51,893 nt of DNA from an uncultured Roseobacter sp. (GTDB taxonomy: Bacteria; Pseudomonadota; Alphaproteobacteria; Rhodobacterales; Rhodobacteraceae): NCBI RefSeq assembly GCF_947496515.1, contig NZ_CANMDB010000012.1, positions 117,934 through 169,826 on the forward strand, given 5' to 3'. A model generated the notes under the pieces. It made no database searches, was not told where the DNA came from, and was given only the letters and a program-made list of their open reading frames with translations. Within the stretch, counting starts at the first letter, position 1. Every line of letters begins with the position of its first letter. Shown piece after piece: positions 45,117 through 51,893 of the stretch. Position numbers and translations under genes: made by a program.

Positions 45117-46656
45117 CGTAGTTCCAAGGCAGTAGTTCGTTGATGTTGGTTTGTTTGTGCCCGCCAGCAATGGCAGTGAGGGCGGCGGACAGATAGCCGT
45201 GAGGTTCGATCGCGTTGAGTTTACATGTCTCGATCAGTGACGCGATGATTGCCCAGTTTTGTGCACCCGCATCGTGACCTGCGAAGAGCGCGTTTTTGCG
45301 GTTCAGTGCGATGGGGCGGATCGTCCGCTCCACGGCGTTGGAATCCAGTTCGATACGTCCGTCGTCAAGGAACCGGCACAACCCGTCCCAGTATTTGGCG
45401 ATGTATTTCAGGGCCTCCCCGGTTGGCGATTTGGCCGAGACGCGGGCGCGGTTCTGGGCGAGCCAGAGTTCGAAGGTGGCGATGATCGGTTTTGAGCGCT
45501 TTTGCCGTGCAGCGAGCCGTTGGTCGGCAGACGTGCCGCGCAAGTCTTTTTCGATGCGGTAGAGCGCTTGGATTTGAGCTAAGCCTTCCTACGCAATAGG
45601 GGCCTGGCTGGACTGGGCGACATCATGCAGTTTGCGGCGGGCATGGGCCCAGCAATAGGCCAAAGTAATGTCCTGCGCAGGCCGTTTGAGCAGGCGGTTA
45701 TAGCCTGCGTAACCATCAACCTGCAGGGTGCCGCTGAAGCATTTCAAGATATTGTCTGCATGTTGGCCGGATCGTCCGGGCGCATAGGTGAAGGCTACGC
45801 CGGGCGGATCATCGCCGCCCCATGGCCGGTCATCGCGGGCAAGTGCCCAGAAGTATCCGGTTTTGGTTCGTTTGCGTCCTGGTGCCAGGACAGGCGCAGG
45901 CGTTTCATCCATGAAGAGCTTGGTTGATCGCTTCAGATTAACCATCAGAGCTTCATAAACTGGGGTCAATTCGAATGCTGATTTGCCAACCCATGCAGCC
46001 AGGGTCGAGCGATCCAGATCGATGCCCTGGCGACTATAGATTTGCGCCTGTCGATGAAGCGGCAGGTGGTCCGCATATTTTGAGACGAGCACATGGGCTA
46101 GCGTTGCTTCGGTCGGCATGCCGCCCGCGATGATGTGGGCCGGTGCCGGAGCCTGGGCAATCCCACTCTCACAAGAGCGGCAGGCGTATTTGGGGCGACG
46201 GGTGACGATCACGCGGAACTGGGCCGGAATGATATCCAGCCGTTCGCTGACATCTGCGCCAATGACATGACGTTCACTTCCACACCCACATGACAGTTCT
46301 GGCTCGATGACCACCTCCACCCGTTCCAGATGTTTGGGCAGTGACCCACGATTAGTCTTGCGCGGCTTCGGGGGGCGAACGGGCGCGGTGCGTTCGTCCG
46401 TATCAATCTCGGCTTCGACCTGCGCAATGGCGGTCTCGATATCTTCAAGTTCCAACTCATATTGAGCTGGGTCAATCTGCTCGGATTTGGACCCGAAGAG
46501 GGCCTTCTTGAAGGAAGCGACCAGGGCTTCAAGCCGTGCATTCTGATCCTGTTGCGCGCGGATGATCGCCTTCAACTCGGCAATGTCATTTGGCAATTCA
46601 TCGGGCACACTCATGCCCGGGGCCATAACAAAACAAGGGCAGAATGACCCGCCCAA
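45103..46656 (-). pseudogene. tnpC: IS66 transposase tnpC with a premature stop
   Basis: The frame encodes an IS66-type DDE transposase of about 500 aa. It has an N-terminal coiled coil (ELKAIIRAQQDQNARLEALV), a zinc-binding segment (CGCGSERH ... CRSC) and catalytic positions in FMDETPAP, VDGYAGYN and ELDSNAVERTIRP. An amber TAG at 45591-45589 interrupts it between QAPIA and EGLAQIQALYRIEKD with no frame change, so the part with the last catalytic Glu is cut off. The true start is probably an ATG at 46623 or 46614. Confidence 0.9.
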
Positions 46657-46669
46657 ACGCCCTTGTGAG

Positions 46670-47023
46670 TCACTCCGCCGCAGCCGGAGCGGCTACCTCC
46701 AACGGCTGTACACGCCGCCAATCGAGACCCGCAAAGAGCGCCTCAAACTGCGCAGGTTCCAGGCGCATCACCCCGTTCCTGATCGCGGGCCATGTGAAGC
46801 TGTTATCCTCAAGCCGCTTGTACGCCATCACCAATCCGCTGCCATCCCAGTAGATCAGCTTCAGCCGATCCGCCCGCTTGGCACGGAACACATAGACCGA
46901 CCCATCAAAAGGCTTTTGTCGCAACTGGCTCTGCACCAAAGCGGCCAGCCCGTCGTGGCCCTTGCGGAAGTCCACCGGATCACTGGCCACAAAAATCCGG
47001 ACCTTGTGGGATGGCGTGATCAC
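46670..47023 (-). CDS. tnpB: IS66 accessory protein TnpB (Orf2)
   Basis: 117 aa. The block VRIFVASDPVDFRKGHDGLA and the later VYVFRAKRADRLKLIYWDGS are the standard signature of the IS66 Orf2 family, which is needed for transposition although its biochemical role is unclear. It overlaps the preceding gene by 4 nt (ATGA), as usual for these elements. It looks intact. Confidence 0.95.
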   Translation of the reverse strand: MITPSHKVRIFVASDPVDFRKGHDGLAALVQSQLRQKPFDGSVYVFRAKRADRLKLIYWDGSGLVMAYKRLEDNSFTWPAIRNGVMRLEPAQFEALFAGLDWRRVQPLEVAAPAAAE

Positions 47024-47400
47024 GGGGCCAGGGCCTTGGCGATCTCAGCAATCCGCTCCGCGGGCGTCACCGCATCAAGACGAACGACAACATCGCCCGT
47101 GATCACATCAATCGTACCGGACGAGGTGGTCAGCACAGGTTGTGCTACAGGCGCTTCAATCTCGACTGGCACAAAATCCATGCCATCCAAATTGGGCAAG
47201 ACCAACTTGCCCTGACGTGCCATCCGCCGCCAATCCGACACCGTGCTCGGGATCAAATCATATCGCTGCGCGACAGCCTTGACCGTCTCGCCCTCAATCA
47301 ACGTCTCCGCCACAATCCGCGCCTTCAACTCGGCAGGCCAGTTTCGCTTACCGTCCGCCCGACGCGGAACACTTGCCAGAAACTCGCTTATAGCTCCCAT
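47020..47400 (-). CDS. tnpA: IS66 protein TnpA (Orf1, helix-turn-helix)
   Basis: About 126 aa. The N-terminal helix-turn-helix, NWPAELKARIVAETLIEGET followed by VKAVAQRYDLIPSTVSDWRR, is typical of IS66 Orf1, which binds element ends. I prefer the ATG at 47400, preceded by GGGGAG, to a GTG at 47415. It is intact. Confidence 0.9.
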   Translation of the reverse strand: MGAISEFLASVPRRADGKRNWPAELKARIVAETLIEGETVKAVAQRYDLIPSTVSDWRRMARQGKLVLPNLDGMDFVPVEIEAPVAQPVLTTSSGTIDVITGDVVVRLDAVTPAERIAEIAKALAP

Positions 47401-47484
47401 CGAGAAACTCCCCACAAAACAAAGAAGCCTCTGAATCGCAGATCACGCACTATGCCGTAAGTGTGGGGGCGGCGCAGCGCTTAC

Positions 47485-47492
47485 CAAGCATG
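47485..47492. repeat. IS66 target-site duplication, right copy
   Basis: CAAGCATG, the partner of 45079-45086. The displaced end of the interrupted gene (LSSALRS and stop) follows at 47493-47516. Confidence 0.93.
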
Positions 47493-47516
47493 CTGTCCTC
47501 GGCACTCAGATCCTGA

Positions 47517-47812
47517 TGTATCAGTCGTGACCGTTTCGCCTAGGCTGAACAATCCAAGCTTTCGACGCGTCGGCAGGAATGGCGACTGTCGGTCAGCTGA
47601 TCAACTTGCCGCTGTTGCAACCAAGTAGAAATGTCACTGGTTCTGCAAAGCAGAAATGTCCCACCTGGGCGGTGAGGGGAGCAAAGCCTGACAGGGCGGA
47701 GACCTCAGATATCGCAGCCCTGGCTGGCTTTGCGTTGGGTAGTGGTTCCGTCGCCCCTGAAGGCCCAGAAACGCTTTTCGGCACGTCGTATCGATGATCC
47801 AAAAGTGCTTTG
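47517..47812. other. Gap between the interrupted gene and the GEEEGVFV operon
   Basis: 296 bp with no supported gene or structured element. Only short frames are present. Confidence 0.5.
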
Positions 47813-48550
47813 TTACTGGCTGAGCGCTGCTAAGAGTGCGCCTGATCTCTCGTCCATCAGGTCGTAGCGCACAAAGACACCTTCCTCTTCGCCAGTCGTA
47901 AGCAGTCGCTCGACTTCGGTAGTAAATGAACCCACAGAGCCTATCTTTGCTAACTTAGCTTTGATTTTGTCACTGTTTGGCGGCAATCCATAGTTTGTCG
48001 CGCCATAGTCTACGGTTACGATCGTGCCCGGGTCCATTTCCATTTCGAGGTCAACGAAAACTCCCTCTTCCTCGCCAAGGAGCATTCCAGTGTACACAGC
48101 ATGGCTATCCCACCAGACGTTGGCCGTGTCAGACATTTCGCTGCCGACAGCTTTCATTTTAGCTTTGTTAGAAACCCAGCTCGCGACATCATAGTTGGCT
48201 GAAGACAGAGATTGAGTGTCGAAGTTCCATTGAACGAATACACCCTCTTCCTCGCCTTGAAGCAGAAGGCGCCGAATCATGGGATCTTCGACGTTCGCAA
48301 TCCCAGCCGAGTAATCGTTCCACTGGACAGAATCGAATGACTGTGTCGCATCATAACCGGCCATTGCGGCTTGGTTATCTGCTGCGATTCTACTGGACCA
48401 AGCCCAGTCCCCAGCCGAAGTCTCAACTTCGAAGTCCACTGGGGCTTGGATAACGTTAGTCGTTATTTCCATGGCGCTCGCAGCACTTGGGGCGCTGAAC
48501 GTTAACGCGATACCAGCAGATACTAATCCAGATTTGAAGAAGCTCGCCAT
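47813..48550 (-). CDS. Secreted protein with three GEEEGVFV repeats
   Basis: 245 aa. The signal peptide ASFFKSGLVSAGIALTFSAP is cut near residue 26. The octapeptide GEEEGVFV occurs identically at about residues 99-106, 159-166 and 220-227, always after a Leu-rich helix start (RRLLLQ, TGMLL, ERLLTT) and before a beta-like strand. The unit length of 60-61 residues suggests three tandem copies of a small domain. I know no such family. The ATG at 48550 lies 9 nt after AAGGAG and directly after the stop of the upstream gene, so the two form an operon. The function is unknown, probably periplasmic or extracellular. Confidence 0.78.
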   Translation of the reverse strand: MASFFKSGLVSAGIALTFSAPSAASAMEITTNVIQAPVDFEVETSAGDWAWSSRIAADNQAAMAGYDATQSFDSVQWNDYSAGIANVEDPMIRRLLLQGEEEGVFVQWNFDTQSLSSANYDVASWVSNKAKMKAVGSEMSDTANVWWDSHAVYTGMLLGEEEGVFVDLEMEMDPGTIVTVDYGATNYGLPPNSDKIKAKLAKIGSVGSFTTEVERLLTTGEEEGVFVRYDLMDERSGALLAALSQ

Positions 48551-48551
48551 G

Positions 48552-49232
48552 TCAGTCATCTCCTTCTTCAGTTTCAAAGTACTTGCCCGGAATTTTGCTC
48601 TCAAACTCATCACTAAGCGAAAGATAGAGCCCTTCATAAAGCGAAATTGCCACCGGGCCAGCGGTAATGTTGTAGCCGCCGTTTTTGGTCTCATACGGAG
48701 ACACCAAGGCCAACCCGAGCCGCGCCATACGAAGCAACTTATTATGCGACTGGCCAGCTGCCGTGTCTGGTCCACTGTCTCCCATGGCAGCGAATTCGCC
48801 AAGGTTCATGGGCACATCACCCCAAGACCGTGTCGCGAGCTGTTTGATCCGAGACTTTGTCTCGCCAGTCCGCAAGAACGTCACCAGTTTCGGCCACTCT
48901 TTACCCGAAAGCTGTTTGGGGTCATCCAACGTTACGACCTCTGCCCGAAAAAGTTCTTTGACAAACATCGGGCAGGCGTGGCCATAGATCTTTGCGTTGA
49001 GAAGCTCGTACCGGGCCTGCCAACCCTGAGGGTGGATCAATGGGCTTTCGAGCTTGGTGACATCAAGCCATTCATCACCCTCCAAAGTTTCCCCGCGAGG
49101 CCCGATCCGGGTGGTGTTGGCCAGCATCCGTTTGTAAGTCTCTTCAGAGATCTTTTTGATATTCCCGACCACTTCGTCGGTGGTGAAATGCGCGTTCAAA
49201 CGCCCATACTCATCAAACTGATCAAATGGCAT
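48552..49232 (-). CDS. Hypothetical protein, partner of the GEEEGVFV protein
   Basis: 226 aa, no signal peptide, no membrane segment and no family recognised. Recognisable features are an acidic N-terminus, a region rich in aromatic residues (LIHPQGWQARYELLNAKIYG), the segment KSRIKQLATRSWGDVPMNLG and an acidic tail (YFETEEGDD). GGGAGG before the ATG at 49232 supports this start over 49277. The stop is one base before the next ATG. A cytoplasmic role linked to making or controlling its secreted partner is possible. Confidence 0.72.
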   Translation of the reverse strand: MPFDQFDEYGRLNAHFTTDEVVGNIKKISEETYKRMLANTTRIGPRGETLEGDEWLDVTKLESPLIHPQGWQARYELLNAKIYGHACPMFVKELFRAEVVTLDDPKQLSGKEWPKLVTFLRTGETKSRIKQLATRSWGDVPMNLGEFAAMGDSGPDTAAGQSHNKLLRMARLGLALVSPYETKNGGYNITAGPVAISLYEGLYLSLSDEFESKIPGKYFETEEGDD

Positions 49233-49440
49233 CTCATCCTCCCTCGATTGCTCTTGTAACAACGGCACCCGTCGCAAGTTACCCCAAGCGCTGACCGCCT
49301 ATGATTAAATTAAATGTAGGATCGCTATACGGCGATTCCAACATCCGGCTCAGCCAAAGCCTCTCCGAATCAGTGGTTTAAAGGTCGGCGTCACGGCAAT
49401 CCCGCCGCGGCATTCGATCTGAAAAGGAAAGGAACAGATC

Positions 49441-49737
49441 ATGAAACTCCAATTCTTCGCGACCGCCGCCGCCGTAGCTATCGCTTCGCAGGCAGCCGCA
49501 GTTGACTACAATCTGGGCCTCACGGGTGGCGGTGACGCCTTCAATATGACGGGTACCCTGTCCGAAAAGGGCACTGGTAGCGTGTCGGTGACTGTGCCGG
49601 TTACCGACCACTCGGACGCCTACACAGTCGGCGGCTCGGTCAACGTCACAAAAGATACCTCCATCTACGGCTCGGTGACGGAGGTCCCCGGTGACAACAA
49701 CGACGTGGGCACCATCGGCATCCGCGGCTCCTTCTAA
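49441..49737 (+). CDS. Small secreted beta-rich protein
   Basis: 98 aa. The leader KLQFFATAAAVAIASQAAA is a clear signal peptide, leaving a mature protein of about 78 aa rich in Gly, Thr, Ser and Val (GGSVNVTKDTSIYGSVTEVP), with alternating pattern suggesting beta strands. No Cys, no known family. AAAGGAACAGATC precedes the ATG. It starts a set of three small plus-strand genes. Confidence 0.72.
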   Translation: MKLQFFATAAAVAIASQAAAVDYNLGLTGGGDAFNMTGTLSEKGTGSVSVTVPVTDHSDAYTVGGSVNVTKDTSIYGSVTEVPGDNNDVGTIGIRGSF

Positions 49738-49793
49738 CCCAGCTGGTGCGGGGGCATCTCGCCCTCGCACTTCCAAATATGAAAGGTATCATC

Positions 49794-50009
49794 ATGCTCT
49801 GGAAGGTTCTCACATGCGCACCCGAAACGCCCTACTGTGGTCCGGTGTGCCCTACGGATTGGCCTCATTGTGACCCGATCTGCCAGCCGGACAATCCACT
49901 CTGCGATTGGCCTCCTCGGCCGATCTGGGAGCCTGGCTATCCCTGGGTTCCGGGTCTCGACGCCGACGTTCTCGCGAATATCGCGTCTGTTCTTGGTCAG
50001 TTGATCTGA
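49794..50009 (+). CDS. Small Cys/Pro/Trp-rich peptide
   Basis: 71 aa. After a short N-terminus (LWKVLT) come seven Cys in the first 40 residues, spaced in CAPETPYCGPVCPTDWPHCD and then PICQPDNPLCD. A Pro/Trp segment (WPPRPIWEPGYPWVPG) and a hydrophobic tail follow. There is no ordinary signal peptide. It could be a disulfide- or metal-binding peptide. AAAGG lies 7 nt before this ATG; an ATG at 49779 is possible. It lies 56 nt after the secreted protein gene. Confidence 0.6.
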   Translation: MLWKVLTCAPETPYCGPVCPTDWPHCDPICQPDNPLCDWPPRPIWEPGYPWVPGLDADVLANIASVLGQLI

Positions 50010-50083
50010 TCAAATCACTGGAGCCCTGCACTAGTTCTATAGGGCTCATCCTAAGTCTGGCACTCAACTCGAAAGGATATGCC

Positions 50084-50209
50084 ATGAAACACGTTGTCTC
50101 TGCCGTTCTGACGGCTCTCTTCCCAAAGTACGACCCGACTCGTACGAATTTGGCCGGCGCGATCGCAGTTGGAATCGCAATCCTGCTGATCTCCGAATAC
50201 GCCTACTAA
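50084..50209 (+). CDS. Small single-span membrane peptide
   Basis: 41 aa with a single hydrophobic segment (NLAGAIAVGIAILLISEYAY) at the C-terminus and a short basic/aromatic N-terminus (FPKYDPTRT). GAAAGGATATGCC before the ATG is a good ribosome site. It is the third of the small plus-strand genes; a hairpin (50021-50047) separates it from the second. The function is unknown. Confidence 0.6.
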   Translation: MKHVVSAVLTALFPKYDPTRTNLAGAIAVGIAILLISEYAY

Positions 50210-50229
50210 GTGCTTGCCCAAGAGAATTG

Positions 50230-50255
50230 AACGGCCCGTCACTTGATGGGCCGTT
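50230..50255 (+). terminator. Hairpin terminator after the small-peptide genes
   Basis: AACGGCCC and GGGCCGTT form a perfect 8-bp stem across a 10-nt loop, 20 nt after the last small gene. There is only a short T-run, so its strength is uncertain. Confidence 0.6.
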
Positions 50256-50261
50256 CTGCAC

Positions 50262-51760
50262 TTATAGCTAAAGCTCTTCACGTAGTACCATCAGGTACGA
50301 ATGTTAGCATTTGCGTTACTCCGCAGCTTCAGCCGGTTCAGCACGTCTGCGCTCATAGTACACTTCCATCTTTGACGGACGACCCGGCGGGCGGCGGCCT
50401 GTCTTTTTGTAGCCGTTCTTTGCGCTAACAGGTTTGAACTTTGGCGGCGGTGTGGCCTTCTCCTGTTCTTCCTTGATGTGGGCGAGAACTGCGCTCAGGT
50501 GTTTGTTCTCGGTGATTGCCGCATGGGTCACGCGCCGCTGGTGCGGATCGAAGATGCTGCAGGGCAGGGCGACGCCTTTGGCGCGGACTTGAATGCGCCC
50601 GTCTGGCATCTCGTACACGTCCACGTATTTGCCAACCAATCCGCGCGTCAGATCGTTGACTTCCAGCCGGATGCGCTTGCGGTCATACTTCAGCGTCAAA
50701 TCCTTTGTGACATAGCGTTTGTCGCGCAAGCAAAAGACCTCAGCGAGGCGATCCGGCTCAATGTTCAAGTCACGGTGCAGGTTGTCCGGTTTGGCTGGAG
50801 CCTTTGCAAACTTGGCGTTGTAACGCTCAACGAAGCCCAAAAGGAACGCGTTGCCGTCTTCCATGTTTGAGATGCCTGCGATGCGCAGCTCTTTGACCAG
50901 TCTGTCTTGGAGCGTCCGGTTTGCCCGTTCGACGCGGCCTTTTGCCTGAGAAGAATTGGCGCAAATGATCTCGATGTTCAGCTCTGCCAGGGCGCGCCCG
51001 AATTGGGTCATGCCCGTCATGTGTTCATTCGGCTTCGGCACCCTGAACACCGTGTGTTTGTCGCTGTAGAAGGCAACGGGGCGACCATGCTTCAGCAGAT
51101 AGCTTTCCAGTGCCTCGAAATAGCTGAAGGTGCTCTCAGATGTGACGAACCGCAGTTCCATCAACGTACTGGTAGCGTCGTCGATGAAGACGAGCAGAGT
51201 GCAGGGACCGCCGCGATCCTCGAACCAACGGTGATCAGACCCATCGATCTGGATCAGCTCGCCATAGCACTCCCGACGCAAGCGCGGCTGGTGGAATGTG
51301 CGCCGTTGTTTGCGTGAGAGCCAAACCCCATCTTCCTGCATCCATTTGCGCACGGTCTCGCGGGAAACTTTGAAGCCATGATGCTCGGACAGCATCCCAG
51401 CTGCCAGTGTCGGCCCGAAATCCGCATAGCTTTCCTTGATGATGCTGAGCGCATAGTCGCGTTTGGCATGATGGATGCAATTGTTCGGAGGTTTGCCACG
51501 CGCTTTGTGCCGGATCGCCGATGCGCCATCCTGACGATACCGCTTCAATAGTCTGAAGATTTGCCGCCGTGTCAGACCCAGCATGTTCGCTGCATTGTCG
51601 ACGCTCAGCCGACCATCATCAACCTGCGCCAGTACCTCCACGCGGTTCAGCTCGCGCTCGCTCATAACCACCCATCCCATGTCTGCTCACCCTCATTGAT
51701 TTTTGAGGGCAGAGTGACATTCCTGAATTGCTCACGGGTGACATTTTAGCTTTGTCGCTA
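50262..51760 (-). mobile_element. ISNCY-type insertion sequence (ends approximate)
   Basis: It surrounds one intact transposase gene. AGCTAAA at 50266 and TTTAGCT at 51745 face each other, with further imperfect inverted similarity inside (CACGTAG / CACCCGTGAG). The exact ends and a target duplication could not be fixed by eye. Confidence 0.65.
50316..51680 (-). CDS. ISNCY-family DDE transposase
   Basis: 454 aa. The N-terminal helix-turn-helix, VDNAANMLGLTRRQIFRLLK, is followed by a second DNA-binding segment (VSRETVRKWMQEDG). The integrase-core catalytic domain has Asp in LIQIDGSDHRWF, Asp in FYSDKHTVF and Glu in KGRVERANRTLQDRLVKELR. The basic C-terminus (KTGRRPPGRPSK) is usual. It appears complete. 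An ATG five codons in (51665) is an alternative start. Confidence 0.92.
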   Translation of the reverse strand: MGWVVMSERELNRVEVLAQVDDGRLSVDNAANMLGLTRRQIFRLLKRYRQDGASAIRHKARGKPPNNCIHHAKRDYALSIIKESYADFGPTLAAGMLSEHHGFKVSRETVRKWMQEDGVWLSRKQRRTFHQPRLRRECYGELIQIDGSDHRWFEDRGGPCTLLVFIDDATSTLMELRFVTSESTFSYFEALESYLLKHGRPVAFYSDKHTVFRVPKPNEHMTGMTQFGRALAELNIEIICANSSQAKGRVERANRTLQDRLVKELRIAGISNMEDGNAFLLGFVERYNAKFAKAPAKPDNLHRDLNIEPDRLAEVFCLRDKRYVTKDLTLKYDRKRIRLEVNDLTRGLVGKYVDVYEMPDGRIQVRAKGVALPCSIFDPHQRRVTHAAITENKHLSAVLAHIKEEQEKATPPPKFKPVSAKNGYKKTGRRPPGRPSKMEVYYERRRAEPAEAAE

Positions 51761-51893
51761 CAGCCGCCACCCACGATAGGGTTCATTATGTTGAGTTGAT
51801 GCCCGGCTAAATCGGCCGATTTAGGTGAAAAACTCGACCTACTAGATGTTGTGTTTGACCGACGCGCGGTCTCTCAACTCGCTGTAATCGCGG

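Larger units (their letters stand above)
45087..47484 (-). mobile_element. IS66-family insertion sequence, 2398 bp
   Basis: The ends are inverted repeats: GTAAGCGGTGCGC on the left and GTAAGCGCTGCGC when the right end is read inward (12 of 13 match). It is flanked by a perfect 8-bp target duplication and carries the three IS66 genes in order tnpA, tnpB, tnpC on the minus strand. The intact duplication indicates a fairly recent insertion, yet tnpC carries a stop codon. Confidence 0.95.

Overview
The window looks like part of a conjugative megaplasmid or plasmid-like replicon from a marine alphaproteobacterium of the Roseobacter/Rhodobacteraceae type. The grounds are GC-rich genes, a MobF relaxase with an F-type (Tra) secretion operon, a VPLPA-CTERM surface protein, a SARP/alpha-beta-hydrolase fusion regulator, RTX proteins and several alphaproteobacterial IS families. 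The species assignment is inference from gene content.

Layout. (1) 0.2-9.3 kb, minus strand: conjugation genes traD, traI and a 204-aa partner, ending at a terminator near 2.97 kb, followed by a lambda-R-like lysozyme and an M50 membrane protease. A repeat-rich stretch (2.1-2.9 kb) and an array of four 14-bp palindromes at exact 21-bp spacing (3.05-3.12 kb) lie between. (2) 9.3-11.6 kb, plus strand: a DsbA-like thiol oxidase, a small lipoprotein and a membrane protein. (3) 12.2-22.6 kb, minus strand: a nine-gene operon for uptake and cytoplasmic breakdown of a sulfated mannose oligosaccharide (binding protein, two permeases, a YesL-like protein, ATPase, sulfatase, GH2 beta-mannosidase, LacI regulator, D-lyxose/D-mannose isomerase). 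Its genes mostly overlap by 1-4 nt, and overlapping LacI-type palindromes sit on its promoter. (4) 22.6-27.0 kb: an IS3 remnant, then an HxlR regulator, an acyl-CoA-dehydrogenase-like flavoprotein and a nitrilase bracketed by two near-identical 178-bp repeats. (5) 27.1-36.2 kb: a SARP/hydrolase fusion and three plus-strand units (RTX protein with a methyltransferase-like gene; unknown protein with a nitroreductase; VPLPA-CTERM protein). Each unit is preceded by the same triple ACAACG repeat with 22- and 24-bp spacing. An RTX gene remnant lies beside the third copy. (6) 36.2-42.8 kb, minus strand: the front part of an F-type T4SS operon, traA-L-E-K-B-V-C, which stops abruptly after traC. (7) 42.8-51.8 kb: small regulators, a gene whose 3' end was cut by an IS66 element with a perfect 8-bp target duplication, a two-gene operon encoding a secreted protein with three GEEEGVFV repeats, three small secreted, Cys-rich or membrane peptides, and an ISNCY-type IS.

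The two halves of the transfer region (traI/traD and traA-C) flank about 27 kb of accessory DNA. The usual downstream genes traW, traU, traN, traF, traH and traG are not in the window, so the transfer system seen here is incomplete. The most original signal is the triple ACAACG promoter motif. Its roughly 22-bp phasing recalls SARP-type direct-repeat operators, and a SARP-type regulator is encoded immediately beside the three units.
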